Part shown: positions 53,934 to 61,710 of the stretch, in pieces | Layout: the number at the start of each line of letters is the position of its first letter | Numbering within the stretch: the stretch's first letter is position 1 | NCBI RefSeq assembly: GCF_036227565.1 | Contig: NZ_CP109460.1 | Coordinates: forward strand, 7,130,001-7,194,000 | Reading direction: 5' to 3' | DNA from: Streptomyces sp. NBC_01454 | GTDB taxonomy: Bacteria; Actinomycetota; Actinomycetes; Streptomycetales; Streptomycetaceae | DNA length: 64,000 nucleotides | The notes under the pieces: model-generated | Database searches by the model: none | Told to the model about the DNA's origin: nothing | What the model saw: only the letters and a program-made list of their open reading frames with translations | Program-made: the position numbers and the translations under genes

Positions 53934-54734
53934 ATGCTGACCACCAACTATGTCCCGGGCACACCGAACTGGCTCGACCTCGGAGCCCCCGATGTCGACG
54001 CCGCCGCCGCCTTCTACTCCGCCGTGCTGGGCTGGACCTTCCAGTCCGCCGGCCCGGATTCCGGCGGATACGGCTTCTTCCAGCTCGAGGGCAAGACGGT
54101 CGCCGCCGTCGGCCCGCTGACGGAGGAGGGCGCCTCCTCCGCCTGGAACGTCTACTTCCAGACCCCCGACGCGGACGCCACGGTCAAGGCCGTCGAGCAG
54201 GCCGGCGGCGCGGTGCGCATGGCGCCGATGGATGTCTTCACCGCGGGCCGGCTGGCGGCCTTCACCGACCCGACCGGCGCCGACTTCGCCGTATGGCAGC
54301 CCGGCGACACCCAGGGCCTCGACACGGTCATGGAAGCGAACACGCTGTGCTGGACGGAGCTGTACACCACCGACGCGGCCAGGGCCAAGGACTTCTACGG
54401 CTCGGTCTTCTCCTGGGCGTACCAGGACATGCCCATGGGCGGTGACTCCGTCTATTCCCTCGTCTCCGCACCGGGCGGCGGCAAGGCCGGCGACTCCGCG
54501 CACGGCGGCATCATGCAGCTGCAGCAGGAGCATCTGCGGGCCGGTTCGCCGTCGGAGTGGCACCCCTACTTCGGTGTGGCCGACTGTGACGCCACCTTCG
54601 CCGCGGCCACCGACCACGGCGCCACGGTCATGATCCCGCCCTCCGACGCCCCGGGCGTCGGCCGGCTGGCCATGGTCAAGGACCCGGCAGGAGCCCCGTT
54701 CGCCCTGCTCAAGGGGGAGCCGAAGACGACCTGA
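53934..54734 (+). CDS. Two-domain VOC protein
   Basis: The 266 residues contain two VOC half-domains (WLDLGAPDVDAAAAFYSAVL at about 13 and ELYTTDAARAKDFYGSVFSW at about 143), with DPTGADFAVWQ and DPAGAPFALLK closing strands. It is paralogous to the 40549-41313 protein. It could bind a small organic ligand or metal. A good GGAGG lies before the ATG. No neighbour gives a function. Confidence 0.85.
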   Translation: MLTTNYVPGTPNWLDLGAPDVDAAAAFYSAVLGWTFQSAGPDSGGYGFFQLEGKTVAAVGPLTEEGASSAWNVYFQTPDADATVKAVEQAGGAVRMAPMDVFTAGRLAAFTDPTGADFAVWQPGDTQGLDTVMEANTLCWTELYTTDAARAKDFYGSVFSWAYQDMPMGGDSVYSLVSAPGGGKAGDSAHGGIMQLQQEHLRAGSPSEWHPYFGVADCDATFAAATDHGATVMIPPSDAPGVGRLAMVKDPAGAPFALLKGEPKTT

Positions 54735-54891
54735 GCCCATCGCCGCCGGGCGCACGCTCCCCGGACGCGGCGCGCCGCCGGTCCTGCCCCGCGGCTCCCG
54801 TGCCCGCGGGAAAATGCCACGCGCCCGGCGGCCCGCACGGCTTACCGTCGTGTCCGGGGCGGAGGAACGCACGACGAAGAGAGCGGTCGCG

Positions 54892-55755
54892 GTGGGTGCA
54901 CATCCGCAGGAACGGTGGACGGCGTCGGGAGTCAGGCTGCGCCAGGTCACTTCGGGCGCGGGGCGCGGCAACTGGCTGTTCGTGCCCGGCGGGCCGGGGC
55001 TGGGCTCGGAGTCCCTGCTCGGCCTGGTGCGGGCGGCTGAGGTGCCCGGAGCCGCCTGGCTGGTCGATCTGCCCGGCGACGGCTCCAACCGTGGTCACCC
55101 CGGGCTTCCCGCCGAGCCCTACGCCCACTGGCCCGGAGCCCTCGCCGAGGCCGCGCAGGAACTGGACGACGTGGTCATGGCCGGCCACTCCACCGGCGGT
55201 ATGTTCCTGCTCTCCGTCCCGGAACTCGAAGGTCTGCTGACCGGCATGGTGCTGCTCAGCAGCGCCCCGCATGCCGGCTGGCGCCCCGGCTTCGCCCGCT
55301 ACGCCGAGGACCACCCGCTCCCCGATGTCGCCACCGCCGCCGAGCGCTATGCCCGCCAGCCGGACGACGACCACCTCCGCGCCCTGACACTCGCCGCCGC
55401 GCCATGGAACTTCCGCCCCTCCGCCCTGGCCGACGGCCGGGCCCTGCTGGCCGGTCTGACTTACTGCCATGACGCGGTGGCCTGGGCCGGTGCCCACTTC
55501 GACGACGGCTACCGGGCCCGCTGGCAGCCGACGACCCTCCCCACTCTGATCGTCAGCGGCGCCCGTGACCACATCGTCGACCAGCACATCTGGCAGGACC
55601 AGCCCGGCTTCCACGGCCCGCACGTCCTGCACCGCCGGATCCCCGACGCCGGCCACTTCCCCTGGCTCGAGAACCCGACGGCCGTCCGCACCGCCTTCGC
55701 CGACCTCGCAGCCCGCCTGAACCTGCCGGACCGAACAGGCCCGACGGCTCGGTGA
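54892..55755 (+). CDS. Alpha/beta hydrolase
   Basis: This product of about 287 residues has an alpha/beta-hydrolase fold. Motifs are NWLFVPGGPGLGSESLLGLV (oxyanion loop), nucleophile elbow GHSTGG, TLIVSGARDHIVD with the acid, and His in DAGHFPWLE. The specific substrate is unknown. The start is uncertain: GTG 54892 with GAAGAG upstream is used, but the frame is open to 54814 and GTG 54850 is possible. Confidence 0.8.
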   Translation: MGAHPQERWTASGVRLRQVTSGAGRGNWLFVPGGPGLGSESLLGLVRAAEVPGAAWLVDLPGDGSNRGHPGLPAEPYAHWPGALAEAAQELDDVVMAGHSTGGMFLLSVPELEGLLTGMVLLSSAPHAGWRPGFARYAEDHPLPDVATAAERYARQPDDDHLRALTLAAAPWNFRPSALADGRALLAGLTYCHDAVAWAGAHFDDGYRARWQPTTLPTLIVSGARDHIVDQHIWQDQPGFHGPHVLHRRIPDAGHFPWLENPTAVRTAFADLAARLNLPDRTGPTAR

Positions 55756-55775
55756 GAGGACGCCGCGGACTCGCC

Positions 55776-57101
55776 CTACCCCTTGTCCCGCGGCCGGGCG
55801 TCCACAATGCGCTTGATCTTGCCGACCGACCGCTCCAGGGTCTCCGGATCGACGATCTCGACCGCCACCGAGACGCCGATCCCGTCCTTGACGGCGCGGG
55901 TGATCAGTCCGACGGCGGCCGCGCGCTCCTGGAGCGTGGCGTCGGGACGTGCCTCGGCGCGCACGGTCAGCCGGTCCAGCCGGCCCTCGCGGGTCAGCTT
56001 CAGCTGGAAGTGCGGGGCGACGCCCGGTGTCCGCAGCACGATCTCCTCCACCTGCGCGGGGAAGAGATTGACCCCGCGCAGAATGATCATGTCGTCGCAC
56101 CGACCGGTGACCTTCTCCATCCGGCGGAAGGCGGGGCGCGCGGTGCCGGGCAGCAGCCGGGTCAGATCACGGGTGCGATAGCGGATCACCGGCATCGCTT
56201 CCTTGGTGAGCGAGGTGAACACCAGCTCGCCGTGCGCCCCGTCCGGCAGCACCTCGCCGGTGATCGGGTCGACGACCTCCGGATAGAAGTGGTCCTCCCA
56301 GATGTGCAGCCCGTCCTTGGCCTCCACGCATTCCTGGGCCACGCCGGGGCCCATGACCTCCGACAGGCCGTATATGTCCACGGCGTCGATCGCGAACCGC
56401 TCCTCGATCTCGCGGCGCATCTCCTGCGTCCAGGGCTCGGCGCCGAAGACGCCCACCCTGAGCGAGGTCGTCCGGGGGTCGATGCCCTGCCGCTCGAACT
56501 CGTCCAGCAGGGTGAGCATGTACGACGGGGTGACCATGATGATCTCGGGGCGGAAGTCCTGGATGATCTGCACCTGGCGGCTGGTCATCCCGCCGGACGC
56601 CGGCACGACCGTGCAGCCGAGCCGCTCCGCGCCGTAGTGCGCGCCCAGACCGCCGGTGAACAGGCCGTAGCCGTAAGCGATATGGACGGTGTGTCCCGGC
56701 CGTGCGCCGGCCGCGTACAGCGAGCGGGCGACGACGTCCGCCCAGCGGGCGAGGTCGCCCTCGGTGTAGCCGACGACGGTGGGGCGGCCGGTGGTGCCGC
56801 TGGAGGCATGGATACGGCGCACCTCCGCCTTGGGGACGGCGAACATCCCGAAGGGGTATTGGGCGCGCAGATCATCCTTCACGGTGAAGGGGAAGCGGGC
56901 GAGATCGTCGAGCGAACGGCAGTCCTGCGGATGCAGCCCGGCCCGGGCGAAGGACTCCCGGTAGAACGGGACGTGGTCATAGGCGTGCTGCAACGAGGCG
57001 CGCAGCCGGGTCAGTTGCCGGTCGCGCAACGCGTCCCGGGAGAGCCGTTCCGCCTCGTCGAACGTCTCACTGCCCTCAGCCGCTGCCGGCATGGAGTTCA
57101 C
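55776..57101 (-). CDS. paaK: Phenylacetate-CoA ligase
   Basis: The 441-residue PaaK-type AMP-forming ligase begins with the family's RLRASLQHAYDHVPFYRESF. It has the ATP motif HASSGTTGRPTVVGYT, VFGAEPWTQEMRREIE, GRCDDMIILRGVNLFPAQVE and C-terminal KIKRIVDARPRDKG. It converts phenylacetate (or a relative) to its CoA ester, the entry step of the paa pathway. None of the paaA-E oxygenase genes is in the window. GTG 57101 is used, with ATG 57092 as an alternative. A palindrome lies 13 bp upstream. Confidence 0.92.
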   Translation of the reverse strand: MNSMPAAAEGSETFDEAERLSRDALRDRQLTRLRASLQHAYDHVPFYRESFARAGLHPQDCRSLDDLARFPFTVKDDLRAQYPFGMFAVPKAEVRRIHASSGTTGRPTVVGYTEGDLARWADVVARSLYAAGARPGHTVHIAYGYGLFTGGLGAHYGAERLGCTVVPASGGMTSRQVQIIQDFRPEIIMVTPSYMLTLLDEFERQGIDPRTTSLRVGVFGAEPWTQEMRREIEERFAIDAVDIYGLSEVMGPGVAQECVEAKDGLHIWEDHFYPEVVDPITGEVLPDGAHGELVFTSLTKEAMPVIRYRTRDLTRLLPGTARPAFRRMEKVTGRCDDMIILRGVNLFPAQVEEIVLRTPGVAPHFQLKLTREGRLDRLTVRAEARPDATLQERAAAVGLITRAVKDGIGVSVAVEIVDPETLERSVGKIKRIVDARPRDKG

Positions 57102-57113
57102 CGCCTCGTTTCC

Positions 57114-57131
57114 CTACCGATCATTCGGTAG
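57114..57131. promoter_or_regulatory. Palindromic operator between paaK and the hydrolase
   Basis: CTACCGA (57114-57120) and TCGGTAG (57125-57131) form a perfect inverted repeat with a 4-base spacer TCAT. It sits 13 bp before the paaK start and 83 bp before the divergent hydrolase start. The shape, ACCGA-N4-TCGGT, is typical of a TetR-family operator such as PaaR. Confidence 0.6.
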
Positions 57132-57213
57132 CCACGTGCTGATCCAAGTAATCAGCGCGCGGCGAACACGTCAAGGGGCGTGGCGCGGCGCGCTCGCGGG
57201 TAGCGTCCCGCGC

Positions 57214-57915
57214 ATGAGTGAGGTCCGGATGGTGCAGGTCGGTGAGGTCCAGCTGGCATACCGGGTGTGGGGTGAGGAGGACGCCCCGCCGGCGGTGCTG
57301 CTGCACTGCCTGGGCGAGGACGGCGAGGACTGGCGCGGCGTGGTCGGCCGGCTGGCCGGTACCCACCGTGTCTTCGCCCTCGACCAGCGCGGACACGGCC
57401 ACAGCGACTGGCCGGGGGACTACGGCTTCGCGCGCTGGCGGGATGACGCCGTCGGATTTCTGCGGGCGCTCGGCCTGGAGCGGGTGCTCCTCATCGGGCA
57501 CTCGCTGGGCGCGGTGGCCGCCCTGCTGGTGGCCGCGGACCGGCCGGACCTGGTGGCACGGCTGGTCCTGGAGGAGGTCGCCCCGCCGCTGCCCGCCGAC
57601 CCGCCGCAGGAGGTGCCCGCGCAGCCGGCGGGCCCGTCCTCGTTCGACTGGCAGGCCAAGATCGCGGTGGTGGCGGAGCGGAACGCACCCGACCCCGGAT
57701 GGTGGGAGGCGGTGGCGCGGGTGACCGCGCCGACCCTGGTCCTCGCCGGCGGGGAGACCAGCCACATCCCGCAGGCGCACCTCGCCGAGCTGGTCGAGCG
57801 GCTGCCCGATGCCCGTCTGGTGACGGTGGAGGGCGCCGGCCATCTCGTCCACGAGGAGCGCCCCGGGGAGTTCCTCACCGCCGTCAACTCGTTCCTCGCG
57901 CCGCACTCCTGGTGA
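57214..57915 (+). CDS. Alpha/beta hydrolase
   Basis: The 233-residue hydrolase has LLHCLGEDGEDWRGVVGRLA, the elbow IGHSLGAVAALLVAADRP, acid region PTLVLAGGETSHIPQA and His in EGAGHLVHEERPG. It diverges from paaK across the palindrome and may be regulated with it. ATG 57214 is used; ATG 57229 has GAGGT at better spacing and is also possible. Its stop codon abuts the left arm of the inverted repeat at 57917. Confidence 0.8.
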   Translation: MSEVRMVQVGEVQLAYRVWGEEDAPPAVLLHCLGEDGEDWRGVVGRLAGTHRVFALDQRGHGHSDWPGDYGFARWRDDAVGFLRALGLERVLLIGHSLGAVAALLVAADRPDLVARLVLEEVAPPLPADPPQEVPAQPAGPSSFDWQAKIAVVAERNAPDPGWWEAVARVTAPTLVLAGGETSHIPQAHLAELVERLPDARLVTVEGAGHLVHEERPGEFLTAVNSFLAPHSW

Positions 57916-58472
57916 CTGAGCCGGAAATTCGCCGTTGGTTGGATAGGAGTCGCCTTGGTCTGGAGATTCCTCCGTTGTCGGTGACCGATGCCCGGCGGGC
58001 TGTACTGGAAGGCTGGGTGCGTCGTCGTACGACGGCTCAGGCTCTGGCCCAGCGGTCGCGGATCGTGCTGGAGTGCGCCGACGGGCACTCGGTCATGGGG
58101 GTGTCCCGTCGGCTGCGAATCACCCCGGACACGGTCCGGACCTGGCGGCAGCGCTTTATCGCACGTGGCCTGGACGGCCTGTCCGACGCTCCGCGGCCTG
58201 GTGTCCCACGGAAGATCACCGACGTAGCTGCCGAACGGGTCATCGTCAAGACGCCGGAGGAGAAGCCCAGGAACGCGACGCACTGGTCGATCAGGCCGAC
58301 GGCGGCGGCCACAGGAAGGCCGCAGCCCGCGGTCTCACGGATCTGGCGGGCCTTCGCACTGGCCCCGCACCGGTCACAGACGTTCAAGCTCTCCACGGAC
58401 CCGCTGTTCATCGACAAGGTCCGTGATGTCGTGGGCCTCTACCTCGATCCTCCTCTACCCGGCCGTGCGTGA
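57912..58472 (+). pseudogene. IS630-family transposase remnant
   Basis: The translation of the open frame carries the N-terminal half of an IS630-type transposase: RRTTAQALAQRSRIVLECAD, LRITPDTVRTWRQRFIARGL, ERVIVKTPEEKP, AFALAPHRSQTFKLSTDP and DKVRDVVGLYLDPP. It breaks exactly after GLYLDPP (about 58457). The DDE catalytic half (normally ..CVDEKSQIQALDRS..) is missing, so it cannot transpose on its own. The missing part is replaced by a hemerythrin-like fragment. Confidence 0.88.
57917..57948 (+). repeat. Left arm of a 32-bp inverted repeat
   Basis: This arm, beginning TGAG and ending TAGGA, matches the reverse complement of 60826-60857 at 26 of 32 positions. It lies at the start of the transposase remnant, where an IS630 terminal inverted repeat belongs. 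Confidence 0.75.
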
Positions 58473-58605
58473 ACACTTGGCACAGGGCGGTGCGTTGGCG
58501 GACAAGGAAACTGATCACGGGCGTATGGAACGGCTCCTCAAGGACCTCGCTGCCGGCGACAGCGGTTTCACCGAGCTGCGGGGCCACGTGCCCCAGCTGA
58601 CCCTG
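58447..58605 (+). pseudogene. Hemerythrin HHE-domain fragment
   Basis: In the frame +1 to the transposase remnant the sequence reads ILLYPAVREHLAQGGALADK, HGRMERLLKDLAAGD and FTELRGHVPQL. This is the middle of a hemerythrin-like HHE domain, with LYPAVREH and the DHGRMERLL helix. Both ends of the domain are missing. It abuts the broken transposase at about 58455, so the junction is a deletion or recombination scar. Confidence 0.75.
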
Positions 58606-58632
58606 GACCGGCACCCCTGCGCGCTCAGCCCC

Positions 58633-58652
58633 GTCAGACCGGTAGGTCTGAC
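58633..58652. promoter_or_regulatory. 8-bp perfect inverted repeat
   Basis: GTCAGACC (58633-58640) and GGTCTGAC (58645-58652) are perfect complements around GGTA. It lies 130 bp beyond the TetR gene's stop in an area of remnants. It could be a terminator stem or an operator left by a deleted gene. Confidence 0.4.
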
Positions 58653-58783
58653 TGATGGCGCGCCGCGGGTTGGTGGGAATGCGGCATCGGCGGCCCTGTC
58701 GGCAGGGCGAGACGATAGGCAGGGACGAGAGCCGATGCGCCGACGTGTGGACGGCGCTGACCATCTGAACGAGAAGATCGAGG

Positions 58784-59413
58784 TCAGTCGGACTTGTCCC
58801 GCAGGTAGCACAGGGCCATCCGCGGCAGTTCCTCGCTGAGCGTGGCCCAGCCGTTGTCCGAGGCCACGCCCTCGGGGGCGGTCACCCGCCATTCCAGCAT
58901 GGCCTGCGCCGCGCGCAGTACGAATGCGATCCGGTCCCGGTCGACATGCGCGGGCCGGTCCGGGTGAGCCATCAGTGCATCGCACAGCCCCGTGAAGACT
59001 TCCTGGAGCTTGCCCAGGACCGCCTCGCCACGGTGCGGATGAAGCGCGGTACGGAGAGCGAACTCGCCGATGAGCGCGGCATTCTGTCGGAAGATCATGA
59101 CCATGGCGGTGATATATCGGGTGACGAGGTCCTCGAAGTCCGCCGCCTCTCCGACGGCCTCCCGTGTGGCCAGCTCGCGGCTGATCAGCTGGTCCAGCCA
59201 GCAGTCCTGGGCCGCCGCGAGCAGTGCGTCCCGGCCGGCGAAGCGCTGGTAGACCGTGCCGACCGCGACGCCGGCGCGGGTCGCGACGTCCGCGACAGTC
59301 AATACCGCGGCGCCGCGTTCGGCCACAAGCTCCTGTGTCGCATTGAGGATGCGTTCCATTGCGGCGCGGCTGCGCTGCTGCTGCGGGGGGCGGGGGTCGT
59401 TGCGCGTGGTCAC
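58784..59413 (-). CDS. TetR-family transcriptional regulator
   Basis: The 209-residue repressor has an N-terminal helix-turn-helix (RILNATQELVAERGAAVLTV, DVATRAGVAVGTVYQRFAGR, about 20-60) and a ligand-binding helical domain to DKSD. The GTG start at 59413 is preferred because the HTH then begins about 20 residues in; the frame is open to 59461, through the operator. It diverges from the PhlG-like hydrolase gene. The palindrome at 59441-59460 suggests autoregulation and control of the hydrolase. Confidence 0.88.
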   Translation of the reverse strand: MTTRNDPRPPQQQRSRAAMERILNATQELVAERGAAVLTVADVATRAGVAVGTVYQRFAGRDALLAAAQDCWLDQLISRELATREAVGEAADFEDLVTRYITAMVMIFRQNAALIGEFALRTALHPHRGEAVLGKLQEVFTGLCDALMAHPDRPAHVDRDRIAFVLRAAQAMLEWRVTAPEGVASDNGWATLSEELPRMALCYLRDKSD

Positions 59414-59798
59414 GGATCGATTGTCGCATCCACCGAGAAGTGAATGTGAATTCATATTCATGTTATGGTCGCGACGTCGGATGCGGCCGGAGTCCGCCCG
59501 GACTCGGAATCGAGGGCGAGCGATGCTGCCTTACCTCCAGGCGCCGGCGGCCGGAGCGGTCGCATGATCGGCGCACCGGTCCACGCTCTCGTCTCCCTCG
59601 GCGCCGGCGTGCCGGCCTTGCTCCTGTACCGGCTCATGGGCGTGGCCACCCCGGCCCCGCCCTGGGTGGCCCTTGCGGACGGCTCGGCAACGCCGCCGGC
59701 GAACACGTCGGCAATGAGGCCGTGCACCACCTGCGTCACCGACCTCGCGCCGGCCACTCCGACACCACGGAACCGGACTCCCCAGAAAGGCGATCATC
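59414..59798. other. Intergenic region, TetR / hydrolase
   Basis: This 385-bp stretch holds the operator at 59441-59460 and then no convincing gene. One plus-strand frame from 59564 has a hydrophobic segment (HALVSLGAGVPALLLYRLMG) but runs into disorder and lacks a recognised domain. Confidence 0.4.
59441..59460. promoter_or_regulatory. TetR operator
   Basis: TGAATGTGAATTCATATTCA is a 20-bp palindrome centred on GAATTC with a single mismatched pair. It lies 28 bp before the GTG of the divergent TetR gene. AT-rich palindromes at this spacing are typical autoregulatory sites of this family. Confidence 0.75.
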
Positions 59799-60599
59799 GT
59801 GCATCCCGTGACGTACCACCCGGTCCCCACCCAGGACCTGTTCCGCTACAACGCCGAACGGATCAAGGACAAGCCCTACGCCAAGTACTTCAACGGCGAT
59901 CTGTGGCTCCACGGCGAGGCCCTGCCGTTCCTCAAGGAGCGCATGAGCCCGAGCGCCATGCTCTCCTCGGCCCCCGCCGATCTCAACAAGCTGCTGGAGC
60001 CCGGCTATCTGGAGGGTGAGACCGGCTTCGGCCTCACCGAGGCCGGCCATCCCTACGTCGCCAGCTTGACTCACTTCCCCGGCTGTACCCCGGAGATGTT
60101 CACCTGGTGGTTCTGGTGGCACTCCGTGGAGCCGGAGCGGTACTCCCTGTGGTACCCCTACAACCACCTGCAGTCCGGGCCCCGCGACCGGGACAAGCTG
60201 ACCCGGCCCGGCCTCACGGACGCAGAGCGCTACATTGGCAGCCGGCACGAGATCATCGAGTACATCGGCCCGCACCGCGCCGAACTGTGGGTCGAATTCG
60301 TGGACCCGGCCGAACTCGGCATGGACACCGGCCGCTTCGCCGAGTCCGGCTACCGGGCCCACGCCTGCGGCCATATCCAGAACGGTTGCATGATCCACCT
60401 GGTGCGGGACACCGCTGAGGGCTTCGAGCTGCGCAGTCGCTACATATTCGACCAGGGCCCCGCCCCGGCGGACGACGCGGCTCGCAACGGGGCACTGGGC
60501 CTGGCCTACGAGCTCGTGCTGCACGACCAGATCGAGTTCACCCACCTGTCGACCTTCCTCGCCGATATCTACGGCGAATTCGGCGGACAGCAGCCCTGA
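59799..60599 (+). CDS. PhlG-like C-C bond hydrolase (DAPG hydrolase family)
   Basis: The 266-residue protein resembles 2,4-diacetylphloroglucinol hydrolase PhlG and phloretin hydrolase. It has FTWWFWWHSVEPERYSLWYP, the metal/active-site candidates in SRHEIIEYIG, and the C-terminal LHDQIEFTHLSTFL (His/Glu cluster). These zinc enzymes cleave an acyl group from phloroglucinol-type rings by C-C hydrolysis. GTG 59799 follows AGAAAGG. With the divergent TetR it looks like an inducible detoxification unit. Confidence 0.8.
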   Translation: MHPVTYHPVPTQDLFRYNAERIKDKPYAKYFNGDLWLHGEALPFLKERMSPSAMLSSAPADLNKLLEPGYLEGETGFGLTEAGHPYVASLTHFPGCTPEMFTWWFWWHSVEPERYSLWYPYNHLQSGPRDRDKLTRPGLTDAERYIGSRHEIIEYIGPHRAELWVEFVDPAELGMDTGRFAESGYRAHACGHIQNGCMIHLVRDTAEGFELRSRYIFDQGPAPADDAARNGALGLAYELVLHDQIEFTHLSTFLADIYGEFGGQQP

Positions 60600-60616
60600 A
60601 CGCGCCGTCCGACCCT

Positions 60617-60656
60617 GGTGAGGCGGGCACCAACCACGGTGTGGGCCCGCCTCACC
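60617..60656 (+). terminator. Terminator after the PhlG-like gene
   Basis: GGTGAGGCGGGC (60617-60628) and GCCCGCCTCACC (60645-60656) are a perfect 12-bp inverted repeat with a 16-base loop, 17 bp after the stop. Confidence 0.75.
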
Positions 60657-60825
60657 TCGTACGTCTGGGCCCCGCGCCAGGTGCGTGCCGTCAGCAGTGG
60701 CGTCCACTGTCCAGTGCCTGACCGTCACGGCGACAGACCCGGCGCAGCGGATGGCCGGCTGCCCCGGGCGGAGCCGCCAGGCTGACGCCTACATGCCGCC
60801 GCGGCGTCGCCGAGCGGTTGTGTGT

Positions 60826-60857
60826 TCCTACCAATCCAACGACGAATTCCCGACTCA
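60826..60857 (-). repeat. Right arm of the 32-bp inverted repeat
   Basis: Its reverse complement matches the left arm at 57917-57948 at 26 of 32 bases, including TGAG and TAGGA at the two ends. CACTAG lies just outside, a target-site-like motif for IS630 elements. Confidence 0.75.
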
Positions 60858-61002
60858 CGCCACTAGGGCCCGTCCGCTGGATCCCGGCCGTGCCGCACGG
60901 AAATGCACCCCGGCACGATGATTGCCCGGTCTTGTCAGGTTCGCGGCCTTATCTTGACCAGGACTTCCCCCGGAGCCCCGGGGAACGCGAGAAAGGCCCA
61001 TC

Positions 61003-61638
61003 GTGCAGCTGACCCCCTCGATACGGAGCGCCCTGGCAGCCGGCGCCGCCGTGACCGTCCTGTTCGCCGGAGCCGGGGCGGCCGCCGCGGCCCCGGTCGC
61101 CACCCCGCCGGCCGCCGCCCCGGCTTCGTCGGCCGCCCCCGCACACTCCCCGTACGCCCAGCTCCGGCCGCTCGCCGCGCTGTCGGCCGAGCGGCTGGCC
61201 ACCGCCGATGTGGTGGCCGCCGCGAAGTGGGGCACCGGCAGCCCGATCGACGACCCGGCCCGTGAGCAGGAGGTGCTGAACTCCGTGGCGGACCAGGCCC
61301 GGCAGCTGGGCGCCGACCCCGCGGCGACGATGCGGATCTTCCGGGACCAGATCGAGGCCAACAAGGTCGTGCAGCGCGGGCTGTACCGCCAGTGGGACGC
61401 CAACCCGGCACAGGCGCCCACCGAGCGGCCCGACCTCCAGGAGGTCCGCAAGGAGATCAACCGCATCAATGGCGAGCTGGTGCGGGCCATCGCCGCCTCC
61501 CCGCACGCCCGCTCGGCGCCGTCCTGCGCCCCGCTGCTCACCACCGCCGCCGTAAAGGTCCGCGCGGAGCGGAAGCTGGACGGGCTGCACACGGTGGCGC
61601 TGGCCCGTTCCCTGCGGTCGGTCTGCGCCGCGGTCTGA
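61003..61638 (+). CDS. Secreted chorismate mutase (AroQ-gamma, MtCM-like)
   Basis: The 211-residue protein has a signal peptide (IRSALAAGAAVTVLFAGAGA, cleavage near AAA-APV). The mature part strongly recalls secreted Mycobacterium tuberculosis chorismate mutase Rv1885c: LAALSAERLATADVVAAAKW, IFRDQIEANKVVQRGLY, ERPDLQEVRKEINRIN, SAPSC and a final Cys (SVCAAV), where the two Cys likely form a disulfide. It converts chorismate to prephenate. Why this is exported is unknown. GTG start behind GAAAGG. Confidence 0.88.
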   Translation: MQLTPSIRSALAAGAAVTVLFAGAGAAAAAPVATPPAAAPASSAAPAHSPYAQLRPLAALSAERLATADVVAAAKWGTGSPIDDPAREQEVLNSVADQARQLGADPAATMRIFRDQIEANKVVQRGLYRQWDANPAQAPTERPDLQEVRKEINRINGELVRAIAASPHARSAPSCAPLLTTAAVKVRAERKLDGLHTVALARSLRSVCAAV

Positions 61639-61663
61639 CCCGCGCGCCGGCCCCGGTGCCGGG

Positions 61664-61710
61664 CGGCGGGCGGGCCGACCGCTCGGCTCAGGCGGTCCGC
61701 CCGCCCGCCG
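61664..61710. terminator. Long bidirectional hairpin between convergent genes
   Basis: The arms 61664-61682 and 61692-61710 are complementary over 19 bp with one mismatch and a 9-base loop. The right arm overlaps the last codons of the FadD19-like gene (stop at 61688). It separates that gene from the convergent chorismate mutase. Confidence 0.7.

Larger units (their letters stand above)
60600..61002. other. 403-bp intergenic region at the right edge of the island
   Basis: After the hydrolase there is a terminator hairpin (60617-60656), then GC-rich sequence with no convincing gene, the right inverted-repeat arm (60826-60857), and the promoter zone of the chorismate mutase gene. Confidence 0.5.

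Noticed and set aside
57091..57213. N-terminal extension of the paaK-divergent hydrolase
   Set aside because: It would run through the operator palindrome and part of the paaK coding start, and is not protein-like.
60685..60921. Small plus-strand frame before the chorismate mutase
   Set aside because: It overlaps the right inverted-repeat arm, has no ribosome binding site and no family resemblance.
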